From: Prevotellaceae bacterium
GTDB lineage: Bacteria > Bacteroidota > Bacteroidia > Bacteroidales > UBA932
Length of the DNA stretch: 7,344 nt
Assembly: GCA_031287815.1 (NCBI GenBank)
Contig: JAITSM010000026.1
Coordinates: 1 to 7,344, forward strand
Direction: 5' to 3'
Part shown: one piece after another, positions 5,595 through 7,344 of the stretch
How the letters are laid out: every line of letters begins with the position of its first letter
How positions within the stretch are numbered: position 1 is the stretch's first letter
Translations under genes and position numbers: made by a program
Notes under the pieces: model-generated
Databases searched by the model: none
What the model saw: the letters and a program-made list of their open reading frames with translations, nothing else
Told to the model about the DNA's origin: nothing

Positions 5595-7080
5595 AAAAGA
5601 CATTTTCCATTATTACCGCGACGTTTCCTGTTTTTTTGATGGTTTTTCCATTGGTAAAAGACAGTTCGAGGCGATAAAGGTACATATTTTCCGGCACAAA
5701 AACGCCTTGCCCGTTGACACCGGTCCAGGATTTTTCGAGCGGCGAGTCGGTAAAGGCTTTTTCGATGGCGGCTACCCGGCCGCCGTTGTGGTCGTATATT
5801 TCCAGCCGGTAGGCGTAAGCCGAAGGGTCGATGAACAGCACCGGCCCAAACCGGTTGCGCTGCCGGCCGGTATGCGGATTGCGCACCGCGCTTTGGGGGT
5901 TGATGGCGTCGGGCATCCACACTTCCGGCTCGTAGTCGGCGCAGGCGACCGTTTCGCTTTTCCCGCCTATATCCGTCACCGACGCCACCCGGTAACAATA
6001 GCTCAAGGCGGCGGCGGAAGCGTCTATCCGCTCCCTGTACGCCGTGTCGGCAACATTCGACAGCAACTGTTGCGGCGAGGGCTCCAGCCGCTCCAGGGAA
6101 TACGACCGCCCATTGTGCAGCTTATTCCATGACAAATGCCATTCGCCGTTTTCCGGCTTAATAAACAGTTCCATATTGTTCAAAACATTGCCCTGCTTCG
6201 CTATCCGCCGGCAATTATTTTCCGCCGCCAGGCGGTAGTAATACATAGAATGGACAGCTTCGTCCGTCCAGCTCTGGAGCGTTTTGCCGGAAAAGGTATG
6301 AACAGGCGCATATTCCCCGCCGAAGTGGCTGCTGCGCATCACATGGAAGGTAGCGAGCCGGGTGGCGGGGTCAACCGTAAATTCCAGCTGCACCTGATGC
6401 CCGGCATACCGAAGGCGCTGAATGGACAAATGCGCCGGACGCTGCAGGGTTTTGGTAAAAACGGCCACGCGGTTGGAGCGGCTCTTCGCCGCAGGGTCAG
6501 CGGTATTGACGGCTTCCACGTACACTTCGTACCACTCATTGTCGGGAAGCTCGCGGAGGCCGCCGGCATACGTGTATTGCAAGCCGCTAATCGAGGACGC
6601 CAGCAATTCCAGCGACGTTCCCAGCTCGCCGCCATATATATTGTAGGTAACCCTCCCCCACCCTGTGTAAGGCGTCCATTGCAAATCCAGCGCATACCGG
6701 CAACTGTCGTACACCGCCTCCAGCCAGGGAAAAGCATGCTGTTGCGTAAGATCCCCGTCGTTTCCGCTCCCGGTCTCGAAGGCGATGCTGTACGCGCGGG
6801 AGGCGCTCAAGGGCTTTGCCGCCGCATGCGTATAGGAACGCGCGCCTAAACCGACGGTAGTAATAATATCCATACAGTGCGCGCCGCCCACATAGTCATA
6901 AATAATATACCCGGTAGCATTTCCCGGCAAATCCGCCGGCGCGTCCCACGTAATGACCGGTTCTCCGCGGTCATTCACCGACACGCTGCGGATCATATTG
7001 CCCGACGTCTGGCACACCTGCGCCCGCGCCTGCAGGCAAGCGGCACAGCAAAATACCATTATTATCCAACGATTATTCAT
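5593..7080 (-). CDS. Secreted fibronectin-III-like protein with T9SS type B sorting domain
   Basis: The 495-residue product starts with a signal peptide: N3-R4, a hydrophobic stretch IIMVFCCAACL, and a likely cleavage near ARA-Q (residues 18-21). Four beta-sandwich-like segments of about 90 residues follow (roughly 26-115, 118-210, 213-300 and 300-382), with Fn3-type patterns such as VITWDAP, YEVYVEAVN, YYYRLAAEN and YCYRVASVTD. The last 110 residues (about 386-495) resemble the gliding-motility-associated CHU_C/type B sorting domain: VWMPDAINP, NRFGPV, YRLEIYDHNGG, SWTGVNGQG, YLYRLELSFTNGK and a GNVAVI end. I infer export by Sec, passage through the type IX secretion system, and surface attachment or release. 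The ligand is unknown. The ATG at 7078-7080 was chosen over an in-frame ATG 36 codons upstream because the signal peptide begins here and a -7 promoter box lies just before it. A segment at residues 394-408 may be a repeat-derived insertion. Confidence 0.88.
   Translation of the reverse strand: MNNRWIIMVFCCAACLQARAQVCQTSGNMIRSVSVNDRGEPVITWDAPADLPGNATGYIIYDYVGGAHCMDIITTVGLGARSYTHAAAKPLSASRAYSIAFETGSGNDGDLTQQHAFPWLEAVYDSCRYALDLQWTPYTGWGRVTYNIYGGELGTSLELLASSISGLQYTYAGGLRELPDNEWYEVYVEAVNTADPAAKSRSNRVAVFTKTLQRPAHLSIQRLRYAGHQVQLEFTVDPATRLATFHVMRSSHFGGEYAPVHTFSGKTLQSWTDEAVHSMYYYRLAAENNCRRIAKQGNVLNNMELFIKPENGEWHLSWNKLHNGRSYSLERLEPSPQQLLSNVADTAYRERIDASAAALSYCYRVASVTDIGGKSETVACADYEPEVWMPDAINPQSAVRNPHTGRQRNRFGPVLFIDPSAYAYRLEIYDHNGGRVAAIEKAFTDSPLEKSWTGVNGQGVFVPENMYLYRLELSFTNGKTIKKTGNVAVIMENVF
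5857..5901 (-). repeat. Possible diverged heptad insert inside the T9SS cargo gene
   Basis: This stretch encodes NPQSAVRNPHTGRQR between the VWMPDAI and NRFGPV parts of the sorting domain. On the plus strand 5874-5901 can be read as heptads GCGGATT, GCGCACC, GCGCTTT and GGGGGTT. A pure GCGGATT heptad tract would encode NPQSAIR repeats on the minus strand, which the protein nearly matches. The divergence is large, so chance remains possible. Confidence 0.4.
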
Positions 7081-7085
7081 TAGTG

Positions 7086-7093
7086 CAAATGTA
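7086..7093 (-). promoter_or_regulatory. Bacteroidota -7 promoter box (TACATTTG)
   Basis: On the minus strand TACATTTG matches the TAnnTTTG -7 consensus of the primary sigma factor of Bacteroidota. Only five bases (CACTA) separate it from the ATG of the T9SS cargo gene. Transcription would then start within a few bases of the ATG, giving a leaderless or nearly leaderless mRNA. No TTTG-like -33 box was found at the expected distance. Confidence 0.6.
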
Positions 7094-7196
7094 AGAAAAA
7101 ATTTGGAGAGTGAGGGGATGAATGGGTGAAGGGTCAGGGTCAACGCATTTAGATTTTGATAAGTTCTAAGAGGAAGTCCTTGCTCCACTTTTTTTA
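7094..7196. other. Non-coding region upstream of the cargo gene
   Basis: No gene is supported here. The in-frame extension of the cargo gene through this stretch gives a non-signal-like N-terminus. GGGTGAA (7124-7130) and GGGTCAG (7131-7137) echo the CCCTTCA array at 1986-2006 in the other orientation. The rest (7141-7189) shows no clear structure. Confidence 0.5.
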
Positions 7197-7245
7197 GTTG
7201 AAAATGGAAAGTTGAAAATGATGTATGATGTATGATGTATGATGT
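7197..7245. repeat. Heptad array (GTTGAAA then ATGATGT x4)
   Basis: Seven words lie in unbroken 7-nt register: GTTGAAA, ATGGAAA, GTTGAAA, then ATGATGT four times. The words change but the phase does not. The TTTTTAGTTGAAA at its start (7191-7203) is also found at the M14 gene start. Confidence 0.85.
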
Positions 7246-7259
7246 AGCTTGCGCCAGCT
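7246..7259. repeat. Palindromic joint AGCTTGCGCCAGCT
   Basis: This 14-nt piece is a near-palindrome: with one base on each side, TAGCT and AGCTA flank a TGCGCC centre. It is exactly two heptads long and separates the ATGATGT array from the ACTGCCT array. It is a variant of GGCTGGCGCCAGCC at 1972-1985. Confidence 0.6.
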
Positions 7260-7294
7260 ACTGCCTACTGCCAACTGAAAACTGCCTACTGACT
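7260..7294. repeat. Heptad array (ACTGCCT x5)
   Basis: ACTGCCT, ACTGCCA, ACTGAAA, ACTGCCT and ACTGACT follow each other without gaps. Each begins with ACTG and varies in the last three bases. The register continues that of the 7197-7245 array through the joint. Confidence 0.85.
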
Positions 7295-7304
7295 CCGGCG
7301 CCAG
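7295..7304. repeat. GC-rich joint (GGCGCCAGCC) between heptad arrays
   Basis: GGCGCCAGCC at 7297-7306 is identical to 1976-1985. Here it joins the ACTGCCT array to the TTAGTTT array; its last two bases belong to the first word of the next array. Confidence 0.6.
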
Positions 7305-7339
7305 CCAACTCTTAACTTTTAGTTTTTAGTTCTTAACTC
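7305..7339. repeat. Heptad array (TTAACTC/TTAGTTT x5) at window edge
   Basis: CCAACTC, TTAACTT, TTAGTTT, TTAGTTC and TTAACTC lie in one 7-nt register and are followed by a run of A. By analogy with the other arrays, the boundary of a further gene may lie just outside the window. Confidence 0.8.
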
Positions 7340-7344
7340 AAAAA

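Noticed and set aside
5486..5998. Minus-strand open frame of 170 codons ending in the 5509-5570 region
   Set aside because: Most of it overlaps the T9SS cargo gene in another frame, with Arg/Pro-rich low-complexity translation and no recognisable domain. The tail reads through intergenic repeats.
6136..6849. Plus-strand open frame of 237 codons
   Set aside because: It is antisense to the Fn3-like part of the cargo gene, with no domain, signal peptide or start context.
7081..7188. Longer start for the T9SS cargo protein (36 extra residues)
   Set aside because: The extension would bury the signal peptide and includes the -7 box and repeat-like sequence. The ATG at 7080 gives a proper signal peptide at residue 1.
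7197..7339. Cyanobacterial origin of the window, suggested by STRR-like heptads
   Set aside because: The coding genes, the T9SS sorting domain and the TAnnTTTG promoter box point to Bacteroidota. The heptads alone do not decide taxonomy.

Overview
The window looks like a chromosomal segment from a member of the Bacteroidota (Bacteroidetes). The grounds are a secreted protein with a C-terminal domain of the gliding-motility/type IX secretion (CHU_C) kind, a Bacteroidota-type -7 promoter box (TAnnTTTG) just before it, the absence of Shine-Dalgarno sites with A-rich start contexts, and a long bifunctional Rel/SpoT protein. The order or genus cannot be fixed from sequence alone.

All four genes lie on the minus strand, so transcription runs from high to low coordinates: a fibronectin-III-like T9SS cargo protein (7080-5593), a RelA/SpoT (p)ppGpp synthetase/hydrolase (5348-3123), a cytoplasmic-looking M14 zinc carboxypeptidase (3009-1990) and excinuclease subunit UvrC (1941-142). 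The last three are closely spaced (113 and 48 bp gaps) and could be co-transcribed. They would join stringent-response control, peptide trimming and nucleotide-excision repair, but no functional link beyond position is shown. No RNA genes, transposases or CRISPR arrays were seen.

The unusual part is between the genes. Almost every gene boundary is built from short words repeated with small changes in a strict 7-nt register: AATTCAT-, AGTCGTG-, CCCTTCA-, GTCTCCT-, CATAATT-, GATGTAT-, ACTGCCT- and TTAGTTT-like heptads. These arrays run into the genes. They supply the start codons and first residues of both UvrC (MTKNDSRL) and SpoT (MTNDYRL), and the stop codons of UvrC, the M14 peptidase and the T9SS cargo protein. 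Where two different heptad arrays meet, the joint is a short GC-rich, mostly palindromic piece, three times a variant of GGCGCCAGCC. A possible diverged heptad insert also sits inside the cargo gene, encoding NPQSAVRNP. The arrays resemble the heptanucleotide STRR repeats known from filamentous cyanobacteria, but here they occur in a Bacteroidota background.

A second repeat class is a 79-bp dyad built from CAGATT/AATCTG words at about 10-bp spacing. It occurs twice, each time just downstream of a stop codon (uvrC and spoT) in the same orientation.
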